The notes beneath the pieces are model-generated. The model had not been told where the DNA came from. It saw nothing but the letters and a program-made list of their open reading frames with translations, and made no database searches. Below, piece after piece: positions 36,156-49,000 of a DNA stretch of 64,000 bases (position 1 is its first letter; every line of letters begins with the position of its first letter). Location: the NCBI GenBank assembly GCA_021018815.1, contig JAITYX010000007.1, forward strand, positions 9,352,501 through 9,416,500, written 5' to 3'. The stretch is from Talinum fruticosum. Taxonomy: Eukaryota > Streptophyta > Magnoliopsida > Caryophyllales > Talinaceae. A program made the position numbers and the translations under genes.

Positions 36156-39100
36156 AGAAAGAAAAAATCCCCAAAAAAATATAAGAAAGGGGTCATCATT
36201 TTTGTGTTCATTGTGTGTGTGCTTGTGATGATTTTTGAGTGTCCATGAACTTAGGTTCATTTCCTTAGCGCATAGGATGAAGCGGAGAGGAATCTCTCCT
36301 GCTCTCTTCATCGATGGGAAAGGAGAGAATACAGAAAGTGTCAGGTAGCTCAACTGGTGAAGTCCCTTGAGTTATAATTCATACAGGCTCAAGCGATCAT
36401 ATCTATCTGCAATTTCTTCAGAGGGCGACTGAGGGATGGATTCCCCATTTCAAGGCTTTATACATCCCTTGCTGAGACCCCAGAAGTGAAAGAAAAAGCC
36501 GTGCACTTTGTTTCCTCTCCATAAACTGTATTTTTGAATTGTGGAGGGAAAAGCTTCATTTTGTAAAGTATTATCTATTGATTTTGTACATGGTTTATGT
36601 ATGACAAATTAATCGATTTTGGCAAATTCAAAAGAACTGGCTTATTTGTGAGGCCTATACACCATTGCTCAAACTTGGTTCTTCAGCACAAAGTTGTGTC
36701 AGCTTATCCGAAGCTGTAAATGAGATGTTTGCAATTTTGTGTTGCACTTTGTTTTCTCCAATAGTAGAAGACTCACTTATTCCGTTCTACATTTTCTTGC
36801 CATCTTTTATACCGCGCAAGCGTAAGTAAGTTTGCATCACCGTAAAACAGTTATATTCTCGTGATTGACTAACTTTTAATAATACAAATCACATAATAAC
36901 TTTAAAATATCTGGTAATCTCTCTTAAATCATGTGATTCCTTTTTCAAACGTATCTAAAAAAAGTTGATTCCTTCAACCAATTGGGGGATGGAAGAAGAG
37001 TAAATCAAAAGTTAAACTTTTAATAGTCTCTATCTTTATACATCTAATTTGACATCTAACTTTTAAACTAAACGTTTCAATATCAATCATTTGAAATATC
37101 ATTTACATAGCGTAAAAGATCATACAGTAAAAATGACTTTTAAAGATTATCAATAACGAAAAGACAAGGAAATAACATAAAAAGTACAACAATGGTGACA
37201 TCTTACAACAAAAACATAGTTGCTATCCCATTTGAGGCAAGTGCACATTGCACAATTATGTCCACAGTAAATACACAAAAAAAAAAAACACATTTGCAAT
37301 TGATAAATCAAGCCAAACTTGTAGCACTTTGTAAGTTGCACTTGTACCACTTCAAATGAGCTGTTACACCTTCTACCCTTTTGATTGGTTGCCTTAAAAA
37401 GAGGTACAAAGTCATAAATATTATTTTTGGTGGTAAAATAGAGATGCCCAAAATTGAAAGAAAAGTAAATAAATAAATAATGTGCAAAATATATAGCAGG
37501 CTTTTATGGTTATCACACACAGTGCTAAGTCATTTTTGAAATGGACAAACTGATTGTGATCTAATCATTTTTTAATTACCCAATTTGCTTTTGATAATTT
37601 AGAAAAATTCTGCTCCAAAGGGGGACCAACATGAACATGGATGATGGAGTATAAAATTGGATATATCTACGTATTCAAAGTTAGGAATTGTGACCTAAAT
37701 CTTAATTTAGGGCAAGGAATCTCCAAAGGAGTTGTTCAATCACCGGTTATGGCATTCCAATATTTTTAATTCTGAATATTAGGCAAAAAAACAGAGCAAA
37801 TTTCTGAAATTGTCTTGTGATGTGTAATAGTAATAAACAAGTTTATGACTCAAGTACATAATATGATATTGAAATCTCGTAATAAATTTTGGTAAGATTT
37901 TCCTGTCACATATTTTCTCTATTTGCAAAATTCGAAGTTAAATTCTTTCATATTATTAGCTATGGCACATCATTCTCCTCAGACTTAGATCTAGATTTGG
38001 ATTAGCCCAATGCATATTATAATCTACATGGAGATTGGGAAGAATGAAGGATGAATGTAGTGGATAAGGTCAAGTTTTTGCGTGAATTAACAGCGATCAA
38101 ATTCACACATATATTATAGTGGGTACTCCACATGTGGGGGATGCTATTATTCATTACCAATTTATTATAAACCCTGCTTTTCCCTCCCAACCAGAAAAAT
38201 AAAAAAGAAAAACCTGCTTTTCAGTGGGATCTGTATTTTTGGTCGATGAATAATTCACCTAACTTCACCATATTCAACACGCAAGTGCTGAAAAGTACTA
38301 GTTAATGCACATATATATATATATATTTTATCACTTTCCGTATTTTTCGATTCTGTTTCCTTTGCTTTTGTTAGGCGGGAGGGTAATAAAATTGCAGATC
38401 ATTTTAGATCATTTAGCTCATCTATAACCATATGATCCGGTTTCACAAATTTGATTAAATAATTATCCAAATTATGTTATTAATCTAATATTGAAGGATT
38501 TTTGTATTGACTTTGAGTTTGAGTATATAAATTCCACCTTTTGATCAAAATAAAAATAAAATTTTAAAAAACATGTAGGTATTTCATGCCATGCACATCT
38601 AAATCCATATGTGACAAAGATTTATTCTCATGTCCTCTGAGTGCATGTCGTCTACTTAGTTTTTCTTTTGTTTTGGTGACTAAAAGAGGATGCTAAATAG
38701 GTATGTTTATATAGATACTTAACTCTTTTGGGGAATTTAGCTCCCTTGGAATTTATTCCCAGGAAGCATATTCTGTCAATTTTACAAGTTAGCCACAGAA
38801 CTACGGTAAAAATGTCTGGTCTATCCAAAAATTAGTGTTTAAATTTGACTTCAGTAGAGTTTTATGTCTCATAAACTCCCAAAAGGGGGAATAATTTCAA
38901 AAAGTACGTCCCTAAGACTCTAGATCACAAGTTTACAAAAAAAAAAAAACTGTCAATTTTGATTAAAACAGAAAAACAAAAACATTTGTTCATACTCCAT
39001 ACGCTAAAAATGAACCCATATCGAACAATGGAAAAGCGTACGAGTTAATTAATAGATAAATAAATTCAATCCAGTCTAATTACCTTCGTAAAATCCCATA

Positions 39101-42004
39101 TTTAACTGTAAGTTAAAATACATTCACAAACTCTAAGTATACTAAAAGTATACCGACTCATTATAATTGGTTTATTTTTATGATGATATTTTCTATCTAG
39201 GTACGCGACGCCATGTTAGTAAAAAAACTTATATCCATATAATTATTATATTTAAAATAATTAAAAATATATTAGCAAGTAATGGAAGAAATGAGTGGCA
39301 GAAACAAGGAGGGACCACTGGAGAGAATTATAATAATGAATAGAGGAATCATCCATCCATCCGAGTCAGAGCTGATGAATGAAGGCAAATTGTTTAATAA
39401 AGCAAACAAGAGTGGAATCAAACGTGATTATAATAAGATTAATTATTTTAATTAGGGGTGGCGGGCAAGTGGAATTACACCCCCGGATCACCAATTCTCA
39501 TGTCAGCCACTAATTAGATGCTAATCTGTAATTAAATCACTAAACTAATGACTCATGACCTAATCACACATATGCTTTTGTAATATCATTTTGCATTTAT
39601 ATAACTATATGACTTTGACTTTACTCTTGTTTTCTAAGAGAATAACCAAAACATTTCTACCTACTAAAATCTGATATATACTCCTGCTCAGTTTCACAAT
39701 ATATATCATCTTAATTAATTTTTTTATTTTATAATATTTATTATTTTATAATTATATTGACATATATATTAATAATTATTTTACTAATTTTATCTTATTT
39801 TTTCGTAATCTTCCTCAAGGAGGGAGGGGTTAGGCACTCATACAGTTGCCAGGTCGATGTCGACCCATATCAAATCAGATTGATAATAGGTTCAAACTAT
39901 TTTCAGTCAACAATGGGCAAGTAGGTAATAATGGGCCACCGGCCAATCAGCTGAACAACCAGCAAAGACATAACCCGTTGATTTGACCTGCAAAGCCCAA
40001 TGGGGTCAGTTCATGGATTGAACCAAGTCTAAGCCTGATCCCACCCACGCACGCCCAATTGTACGTACCGCTATAGAGCAAATTTCATCAACATTCATGG
40101 GCTTCTGAAATTATTCAATGCAAGAAGAGGCAATGTACTCTGTCATTTAAGAGACTAATATCCTCATTCTTCAGCAAATGTACGAGTCTTCCCTCGTGTG
40201 GAACTGCCAAGTTTAACCCTCACCATTCATTCTGTAGTTCCTAGCGTAGTCTCCTTATGCCTAAAACTGACAGCCCACCACTGATACGGTGCCCGGAAAA
40301 ACAACCAAGGAGACAACACAAGCACCTAGCCAATAGATCAGCACTCCTCGCTCCAACCCAAAGAACAAGCCCGCCATAGCTCATTGTCCTCACTTGGGGC
40401 ATTCAACTATTATTTGCAATTTCTCATCTTGCTGTCTTCTCAATTGATATGGAATACCAACAGTACGTATAGGAGCAAAGCAAAAATTTGATCTGGAAAT
40501 TATTTCTTTTTTATCGAATATGAAAGTTCCGTATGTATTAACCATATCTAATTATAGAGATGTTAACAGACAACATAGTTGACAGAAGCAGTGGCTACAT
40601 TCCCTATTAGTGTCGGGGCTCCAAGCCCCAACTGTAAACTGGCTGTGAGATTGCCGTCGCTTCTATTTTCCCATTTTCAAATCTCCTAACACCTTAACTA
40701 CTTTAAGAAACTAGATCCAGACTTACCCTAACCACCAACAACAGTCACTAGCCACAACTCCCATCAATCCAACCCGCCGCTTACCAGGATATCAAAAATG
40801 CCACACAGGAGAATATTAGCAGTCTTAGTACACAAGCTTAATGCCTCAACCGAACCTTTACCCTTCCACCACAGTCGTTGAGGATAACATCTTTGATAAA
40901 TCAGGAACAAGGGCAAACCAATAGACTAACATTAAGCCAGTAGAAATAATTTTACTAATTAACGGAAGAAAACTATGAGAAAAGCTGAGAGGGATTCATC
41001 CAAATTCATCAGGACACTCAAAAACTTGGGATTTGAATTGAGTACTGCTTCTTCAAGATCCAAGCTCATAAACTTTGTCAGGAAAGCAAGATATGGGTGG
41101 GAACTGTTTAAAAGAAGAAAACATATGATTATAGCGAGGTGCTGCCCAAGAGAGCAAACATCACTGAAGAAGCTGTGATCACCAAAGAAAAATGGAAATA
41201 TACCGGAAGAAGATAAGGACACCATGCACATTGGGCGGGCACGTAAAAGCTTGGGAGAAATGAATCTGTGCTTAAAGTTCTCAAAAGATATCCCTCTAAA
41301 ATGCCTTGACACGAACAAAGAAATAATAAGCTTAAAAGTTGAAGCAAACCGCAAGCTCTGGCAGTCATTCATACTACTAAGCACTAATCCATCCCCACAT
41401 ACATAACCTAAAAGCTAGAGAAAAAATGTAACAAACTATGCGGTCATCCTGATCGCTCGATTCCGAGGTATTAGAACAATGTAGGTGAAACAGCAACACA
41501 GCGCACAGAAGATAATCCAAACTCACTCGTAAACTTATGTAAAGTCGAACCTTCCCTTCTCTCTAACAACATACACTTGAACCATCAACATGAAACACTA
41601 TAGAATAGAACACGTTAAATCAAAATACATCCTCAGCCAACCAAAAATTTCAAATCAAGAATCATGGTTCACTCAACAATGTAAAATCTCGAAATAGGAC
41701 AGCACAAAGAATGTAAATTTGAACTTCTGAAACATGAGAGAAAAATTCTCGTTGTCAATTTCATTTCTTTTTGATAATGGTACTTACTTCCATCCAAAAT
41801 CAAAGTATAGTACAACACACTAAAAGAAAAATCGACAAAAACACTACTTACCAGTGTTTTTCTGTATCTTTCAAATTACTAGGGTTAATAATGTGCTAAT
41901 ATGTACCAAAATCATTGACAAACGCGTATTGACCAAACAAGAGAACTCTATGGTGACTGTTGCAGTGAGAAGGAAGAACCTTTCGGACATGAACGGGCTC
42001 AAAA
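36156..42004. other. Intergenic region between the G3P transporter and DUF4535 genes
   Basis: The first 450 bp is the probable 3' UTR of the transporter. The remainder is AT-rich without recognisable genes. An (AT) run lies at 38313-38325. Between 39.8 and 41.7 kb the sequence is less AT-rich and may include a 3' UTR or spliced non-coding part of the minus-strand gene at 42.0 kb. Open frames on both strands at 40959-41384 have no recognised domain. Confidence 0.35.
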
Positions 42005-42181
42005 TCAACTGGGATCGTCGTCGTGGTTAGTGGGCTTGCGATAATTCTGCTCGATGAGGCGAGCCATGAAAATTGCGGTGGAGGCGAGTTTCTGAACATC
42101 AGGGACTCTGTAATTCTGAGCAATATAAACACCACAAATGGTGCCCGCCATGAATGAGAAGCAACTTCTGAATATACCCAT
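42005..42181 (-). CDS. DUF4535-type membrane microprotein, 58 aa
   Basis: A single-exon ORF too short for usual gene-length filters. It starts MGIFRSCFSFMAGTICGVYI, continues AQNYRVPDVQKLASTAIF and ends with an acidic DDDPS. The MGI.RS.FSF..GT.CG.Y.AQNY.VP pattern is that of the plant DUF4535 family, small proteins with one N-terminal hydrophobic helix, probably membrane or mitochondrial; their role is not established. An overlapping longer minus-strand frame (41896-42135) reads this region in the wrong frame. A (GA/CT) repeat at 42222-42242 would lie in the 5' UTR. Confidence 0.8.
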   Translation of the reverse strand: MGIFRSCFSFMAGTICGVYIAQNYRVPDVQKLASTAIFMARLIEQNYRKPTNHDDDPS

Positions 42182-42218
42182 TTCCAGTCTCGCCGCCTGT
42201 GCTGATCACCCTGATTAA

Positions 42219-42330
42219 TCTTCTCTCTCTCTCTCTCTCTCTGTGATTTAATCTGGGTCAGGGTTTTGGTAAACTCTGTTTCAAACTGACAGCGAGAGGA
42301 GACAGAGAGAGAGAGAGCGAGAAGAGAAGA
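42219..42330 (-). repeat. GA/CT-rich tracts in the DUF4535 gene leader
   Basis: A (ct)10-type run at about 42221-42242 and a gagaga-rich block at 42302-42330 sit just upstream of the minus-strand start codon. These are typical 5' UTR or promoter microsatellites of plant housekeeping genes. Confidence 0.7.
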
Positions 42331-44990
42331 GGACCGCCAAAGAAAGGGGCAGGCGGTTCTAGAAGGGTCCGCGTCCGTGTAGGATTGTCTTGTCGTTTTT
42401 TGTTTTGGTGTTGATCCTACGTTTTCTTAGGCCTGTTAACGAAAAAGTATAGTTTTTACATTTTAAAAAAAAATATTAAATAATATTTAAAACTTTCACC
42501 CTTAGACCAATGAAATGTTGAATGGTTGAATTAATAATAGGTTGAATAATAATGACTTATTTTGTTAATAATTTATTTAAGGTTCCAACAGTTATTTTAC
42601 ATCTTTTATTATATTAAAGAGTTTTATATGTATATTTACTACATTTTAAAACATATCATTAAAAGGTTGGCTTAGCCTTAAGCGAGCGTAATCAACCTAT
42701 TTTATTCATTAGCAAAAATTTAATTTTGTTTTAACCCGACCCATTGTCCATCTTAGACGTTATGGGTCAAGTATAACTAAAACAATTTCAAATAATAAGA
42801 ATTAGAAATTTACAATAAACTACAATTAATATTTTTAATTATAAGATCAAAAATTTAGATCATTATAGTAATATTATTCTTTAAAACAAAAGTATATTAT
42901 TTAAGATGCGACCAGATATATTCACTTTCCTAAAAATACAATAATATAACTTGTGTATTTTTAGTATTTTTAATATATTACTTCATTTGAATTCGGACAT
43001 ATTTTTATTGAAATTAATTATGTATAAATTTTATATATAATATTTTTTATGAGAAAGAAGTTGATAGATGAATAGTATTAGTCTTCGTTTGTAAATGATT
43101 GTGATAAATATGTAATGTAACATCTCTCTAAATAATGTGATATGATAAATAATTATTATTAAAATAGTGATAAAGTGAAAGAAAACCCATATAATGTGCA
43201 TGAAACATTCAATTAAAAAGTTACAAAGTTAAAATTGTTGTTTTTATCGTCTTGACCTAACAGGTCGAACGGGTTTGGTCATGTTTGACCCGCTAACTTA
43301 GGGATTTTTGGGTTCGGTTTTTTCGAATACAAGTCGAGAAAATCGTGTCCAAAACCCAAAAAATTCAGACGGATTCTGGCCGGATTTTTGGGTTAGATCA
43401 CTTTTTTCAGGTTTATCTATATTGAAATTATAATTTGGAAGTACTCTATTCTCCTTAAAATATTATCTAATTTTTTTGTTGTAAACAAATTGTCAAAAAA
43501 ATTACTTTTAAGTGACTCATATTATTTGTCAATAAAGATTTGTTTGAAATGATTAATAAAATTAAGAGAAATAACTATTATATGAGAAATGAGAATAAAC
43601 GAATTGAAATAAATATAAGCGAACTAAAATGAGTAGAAATGAACGAAATATCTGTTATAACTCGGAGGAAAATGAATTATTGTGGTAGAAATGATGAGAG
43701 ACGAACATAAATAAGTGGAAATGAGTATAAATGAGTAGAAATAAATAGAAAATAAAAATACATTTTGATAGACATGTCAATTCGAATAGGCGTTAAATCA
43801 TTGAAGTTATATACTTATTTTCATCATTATTTATAAATGATATAGCAACCAATTATATGAAAAATTATTTATATATATATTTTTGTACATGAAGCTCATG
43901 CTTTTGGTTCTACCAACAAAATTTGTTAGCCATTAACAATAAATTATTTTATTATTTCATTTTGTACATAAACGAATAGCATAATTGGTAAAAAACATTA
44001 TGCATATGGTTCATCTTAGGGAAGCTCTAATAAATAAAAAATATAATATGGATAAAATAATACACCATGAATCAGGTTGTTTTGTAACTACATAGATAAA
44101 TAACATAATGATAAAATGGTTGAGATTTTTTTATCAAAAAAATGTTTAAGAATTGTAATTAAAGGTTGGATAAATTTTGCATATATTGATCTCCACACAT
44201 ATACTTCATATTAGAGTCCTTTCATATGCTGCCCGGCATTCATTCCCTCTTCCTTCGTCCTCTCTAAATCAATATTTAAAGGTATTTTTATTTTTTTAAT
44301 AAATTATTTTTACTTCTGGGAAAGTTTGAGTTTCTATATATATTTTTTTGAGAGTTAGATTTTTTTTCTTGTGAGATTCTTATTTATCGCCTTTGTGCGA
44401 GTTATTTCTCTTATCAATACGTGTAAGTTTATTAGAGTTTTGGTGCAAGTTTTATTAGTGTTATTGATTCGATTGGAGGGTATATGTTGATATTTTTATC
44501 AATTAGTTTCATTGATTTTGATTGGTAATGATTAAATAATAAAATTTCATATGACTTGATCAAAGTGATGTTTTCTTCATGTTCAATTTATTATATCACA
44601 TAAATCGAAGTTGAAGAACACAGTTTGTGGTCATATTGTTGCTTGTAAATAAGCCGAATGAAAGTATATTTACGATTAATTTTGTCAAATTTGAGATCTG
44701 TTTTGATATTTTAAATTTATTCTTGTTAGAAAATTATCTTTATATATGCCATATAATTTTTTATTAACGAAAATTTTCATTCCATCAAAAAAATTTCTCT
44801 CCATATTCTTATAAGGATATTTTAGTGATACGATGATCAAGGTTTGATTTAACCTAAATTATTTGCATATATTATAATTTATTTATTAAAAAAAGGAGTA
44901 AGGGAATACAAATAATTAAAAATGGTTGAAATGATTAGGAGTTGGATTTGGGGATACCAAAATAAAAGAGGCACGGCAGGCACCAAAGTG
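42331..44990. other. AT-rich intergenic region upstream of the RIN2-like gene
   Basis: No gene is visible. It holds the decamer block at 43570-43800, plus two patches with acccgaccc / gacccgc wording (42735, 43288) that may be ends of a decayed element. Confidence 0.35.
43570..43800 (+). mobile_element. AT-rich decamer-repeat element, copy C
   Basis: A degenerate array of about 10-bp units (such as gtagaaatga and gtataaatga) ends at tcaattcgaataggcg. That terminus matches the right ends of the blocks at 98-262 (gtcgaatagacc) and 26859-27066 (attcgaacaggccc). The left end is not clearly defined. Confidence 0.35.
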
Positions 44991-45039
44991 CTATTCCTCA
45001 ATCATTGGATATTTCTTTCTTCCTTTCAATTCCAATATC

Positions 45040-45040
<1 letters not shown>

Positions 45041-45070
<30 letters not shown>
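45041..45070. repeat. (ATT)10 microsatellite
   Basis: Ten uninterrupted att units, within the presumed promoter or first leader exon of the RIN2-like gene. Confidence 0.95.
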
Positions 45071-45071
45071 T

Positions 45072-46005
45072 GCAGCAACAAAACTTCACTTTCGCTTTCC
45101 CTTCATTGAAACAGCTGACCCGATCTCTCCCCCTCTCTCTCTGTCTCCCTCAAATTCAATCCCCAACTCCAATGCAGGTTGAACCCAGCTGACCCCTTCG
45201 CCCCACCCCCCAACCCCGGGATTTCAGGGCTTCACCTACCCTTCCGATCCCTAGAGGTCTTTCTCTTCTCTCCATCTTTTAATTTCATTCATCATTCAAT
45301 TCATTTATGTCTTCATTTATCTTCAGATTACATGAAAATTTTGTTCTTGTCTTGGCTGAATTACAGTTTTTCTGCTCCCCTCAATTTCGCATTTCTGAGC
45401 TCCGGCTCTTCGATTATTTAATTTGATGGCCAAATTTGGCACTCGTTTAGCTTCTCATGAAATTGAGGAGATCAAACGTTCGTTATATATGTTTTTCTGG
45501 TGATTTCGTTGCATTGATGGAAACGCGGACTTGGTTTTAGACGTCAATTGATAAGATGTTCATTTTTTTTTCTAGAAATGTTATAATATAAATTTCAGTT
45601 CTTTTTCCTCGTCCCCAATTGAAAAAAAGGAATATAAGCTCCGTTGATTGCTTCCTTTTTCTTGAAATGTTTGAGGTGAAGAAGGAAATTACGAGGAATA
45701 TTTAGCAAATGTGTAACGCAATTGTCTCGAACCCATATGTTCCTTCTGCCCTCCTGCTTCCTAAAAGATATTCTGTTTTATTGGGTTTGTTTCTGCAGGT
45801 TCATTGTCGAGTCCACAAGGAATCGGGTTAGGCGTCTGAATACGAGTAGGCTGTATGCTCTAATTATTATTTGTGCTGGTGGCTATCTGCATTATTTGTC
45901 GAGGAACTGGGATTGGTTCTGGGGGATTCGAGAGTTATGTGGATGTGGTTCTGATGAAACTGAGGGAGCTCATTCACAGTGAAGAGAATATAGTAGTTGT
46001 TAGCA
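45072..46005 (+). other. 5' UTR of the RIN2-like gene with a leader intron
   Basis: A C/T-rich leader ends at cctagag|gtcttt (45256). The acceptor tttctgcag at 45798 resumes exon sequence leading to the ATG at 46006. Splicing of this leader is inferred from site quality and from the absence of coding similarity upstream. Confidence 0.45.
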
Positions 46006-49000
46006 ATGGGTATCAGCTATTTAGCAATTTCAACAGTGTGTACAGTGGCCAGTTTGATAGGCCTACAATGCTGGACGGAGATATCACTTGAGAAGTTCAA
46101 GGAGGATGGACTAATTAGCAGGAATACACTTTATGCGGATAATGCTAGCCGTATTATTGAGTTGCTTCTGCGCTCTCATGCTACCATTTTGTTGCTGGCA
46201 ATTTCCATTATCAATGCTTTTGTACTACTAATTTTGTGTCTTAAGGTAGGCTTCCTTATTCGTGTTGTTTATAGAATTGTAAACTTTGTTTTTATTTTAT
46301 AGCTTTACTATTGGTTTATGGCCTGCATATTGTTGTTAAGTGTTGATCTGTTTGACTATGTGCTTTATCTTGATCTTCTTGGGAGACATGGACGAGTCTT
46401 TTACAATAATGAACCTTGCCTATGAGTCTTTTTTAAAAATTATACATATGTCCCTAGAGGAGAAAGAACTGAAGAATTGGTGGAATGACCCCTTGTTCTT
46501 GTCCGTTGGTTCTATTTTGCTTTGGCATTTTGTCTTTTGTGGTAGGATTAATTGTTTTAATTGATTTCAAAGCTGTACTAGTGGCTTGGAAAAGAAGGAT
46601 AGGGGAGAACTGGACTCTCGAAGGAAATCTGATCCCGTTGGTTTTTAGTATGGTACTTGGAATAAAGCAATTGACAGATTTCAACATGAAGCTGGGTTCT
46701 TGGAGGAAAGCTTATCCTTGGCTTCCTATCTTTCCTTTGTCTGAGAGAAGTGACTTTTTATATTGGCTGTTGCTCTAGCTACAAATGAAACAACTTTATT
46801 TGTGGTGGTTGTGTGTTTAGGGTGAACATCTTTCACGCTGTACTAGGGCAGTTGAAGATACTGAGCAATGACAATGATAATTGTCCACAGTGTTGCTTTA
46901 TGTTGTGTTTTTTCGAGTAATCCATGACATCAACAATTATTTGTTGTCTTTATTTGTTAGCTGCCAGGGCTTTGCATTAGCATATTAATGCATTTTGAAT
47001 GACAACACTTATGGGAAGTACTAAAATAAGGTAAGCATATGGTGTTTAAACTTAGATGAGTATTTTCTAGGTTGACTACAGTGGATACATATGCCTGTGG
47101 TCATATGTGAATGACATATACAATATGATTGTTTCTCCCGGAATAGCCTTGATGTGAGAAATCGATGGATTTTTGAGGACAAAGCTTTGTCATTTCAAGA
47201 TTTCAAGCTCTACTTTGTGAACATGTTGTATAGTTGGTCTTTTGTTCTTAATGGTGATAGAAATTTGAATTATTTGGATTTTTTTAACTTGTATTATGGA
47301 GGACAGCTTGAGGGCATAATGATTTTTAATTGCCCCTTTTGTACATGAGTGACATTCCCTTGGTGTCTCATTTATACATGTTTGATTACTTATAAAAAAA
47401 AGCCTAGATGTGCCTGTTAGAGTTTGGGGACCAGGGGGAGGGTATTGCTTGCCTACATGCATACTAACCTTCCATATAGTGGCTTTAGTGGAATTGTGGG
47501 ATCTCCACTATGTTATTGCTGTGATGGAATGCATAATGTCGATTTTTGTTTCCTTGCAGACCATTTTCTTTGGGGAATTGTTTGCTAACGAAACTCGAAA
47601 AATGGTGGAACGACTTGTCAATTATGTCATATATAAGGTACTATGAATCGTTTACTGATCGATCCAGCAATTTTTTGGCACTAGTCATGGTTTTACAGGC
47701 AACAGTAATTTTTTTTTCTTTTTTTTTTTTTGTGATATAAGGAATTCTGGGAGACATACTAGTAGAAGTTAATCTTCAGTTTGATAAGTTTAAATGGAAA
47801 GCTTAAACACCTTTAGATAATGGAGATGTTAGGATGGTAAGGAGTTGGAGAGGGGTCATCAGCAATGATGTCCATGAGGACTAACCAATTTTCTACCTCG
47901 GGACTCTCCAATTGGGAGATCAATGACAATGTAATGCACTTTGATGGTGAGCAAGAACTAACGGCTTCTGTGGTTTGACAATTAATAAAACTCAAAACGC
48001 GGAGCCAACCTTGATGTGAGAGATCATCTTACATGATCTTAGGCTTGTCCAAACAATGTCAGTCAAACCCGTTGCTTCATATTTCATCTTAAGCCTATTA
48101 TCAGCCAGTTGGCTGGAAAATTCTGTATCTTGCCTCCCGAAAGACATGGGTTTCTTACTTTCTTCTAGCACTTGGGTTTTGTTCATTTAAACTTTTGCAA
48201 ATTGGGTATGCAGGTGGCTAATTGTTCTTATGGTGCTCATCTAGGTTAGGCTTTGACGTGGGCATTGCATTTAGGTTTCTGCTGTCTTTTGTGGAGATTC
48301 ATTTGGAGTTCTTAAGATTTGACTTATGAATGACCTCAATAGAAAATAGTTTTCTCTGCTAAACAGAGAACTACTAGTGGAGTTGTTGACTGGAACATTT
48401 ATCCTTTAGGATGTTTGACTCCTTGATTTCAGAGCCAAAATTTTTGTGGTGATCTTGATTCTGTTAACTTTGTTTGGTTTCACAGGGGACATTTCTTCCA
48501 CTAATAATTCCACCAACTATATTTCAAGCCGGCCTGTGGTTGACATGGTTGACTGTTCTTTGTTTCCTAAAGGTACTCATATAATTCTTGCTAATTTTGG
48601 TTTCAATTGGTTCACTTGGCTGTATTTGATTGATGTAGTGATTCCTATGCAGATGTTTCAAGCACTGGCTAGAGATCGTCTTGAACGGTTGAATTCATCT
48701 CCTTCTGCCACCCCATGGACATATTTTCGTGTATATTCAGCTCTATTGTTAGTGTTGGTTGTTGACTTCCTATGGTATTTTCTTGATATCCTACCTCTAA
48801 TGATATTTTCTTGTATGTTCCGCTCTACTGCTAGTTTTGGTCAATGACCTTATGTGATGTTTCTTGGGATTGTTATTTTAATTGACACAAGAAATAGGAT
48901 AGTCAGATTGTGGGTGCAATTAATCCTTACAGTAACATATGGTGTTTGTGGGATGACAACACATTCAGCGAGTTACTGTCATAAAATCATAAAAAGATGA

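Noticed and set aside
40959..41384. 141-aa minus-strand ORF and overlapping plus-strand ORFs
   Set aside because: No recognisable domain on either strand, no splice logic and no promoter; more likely chance or 3' transcript sequence of the DUF4535 gene.
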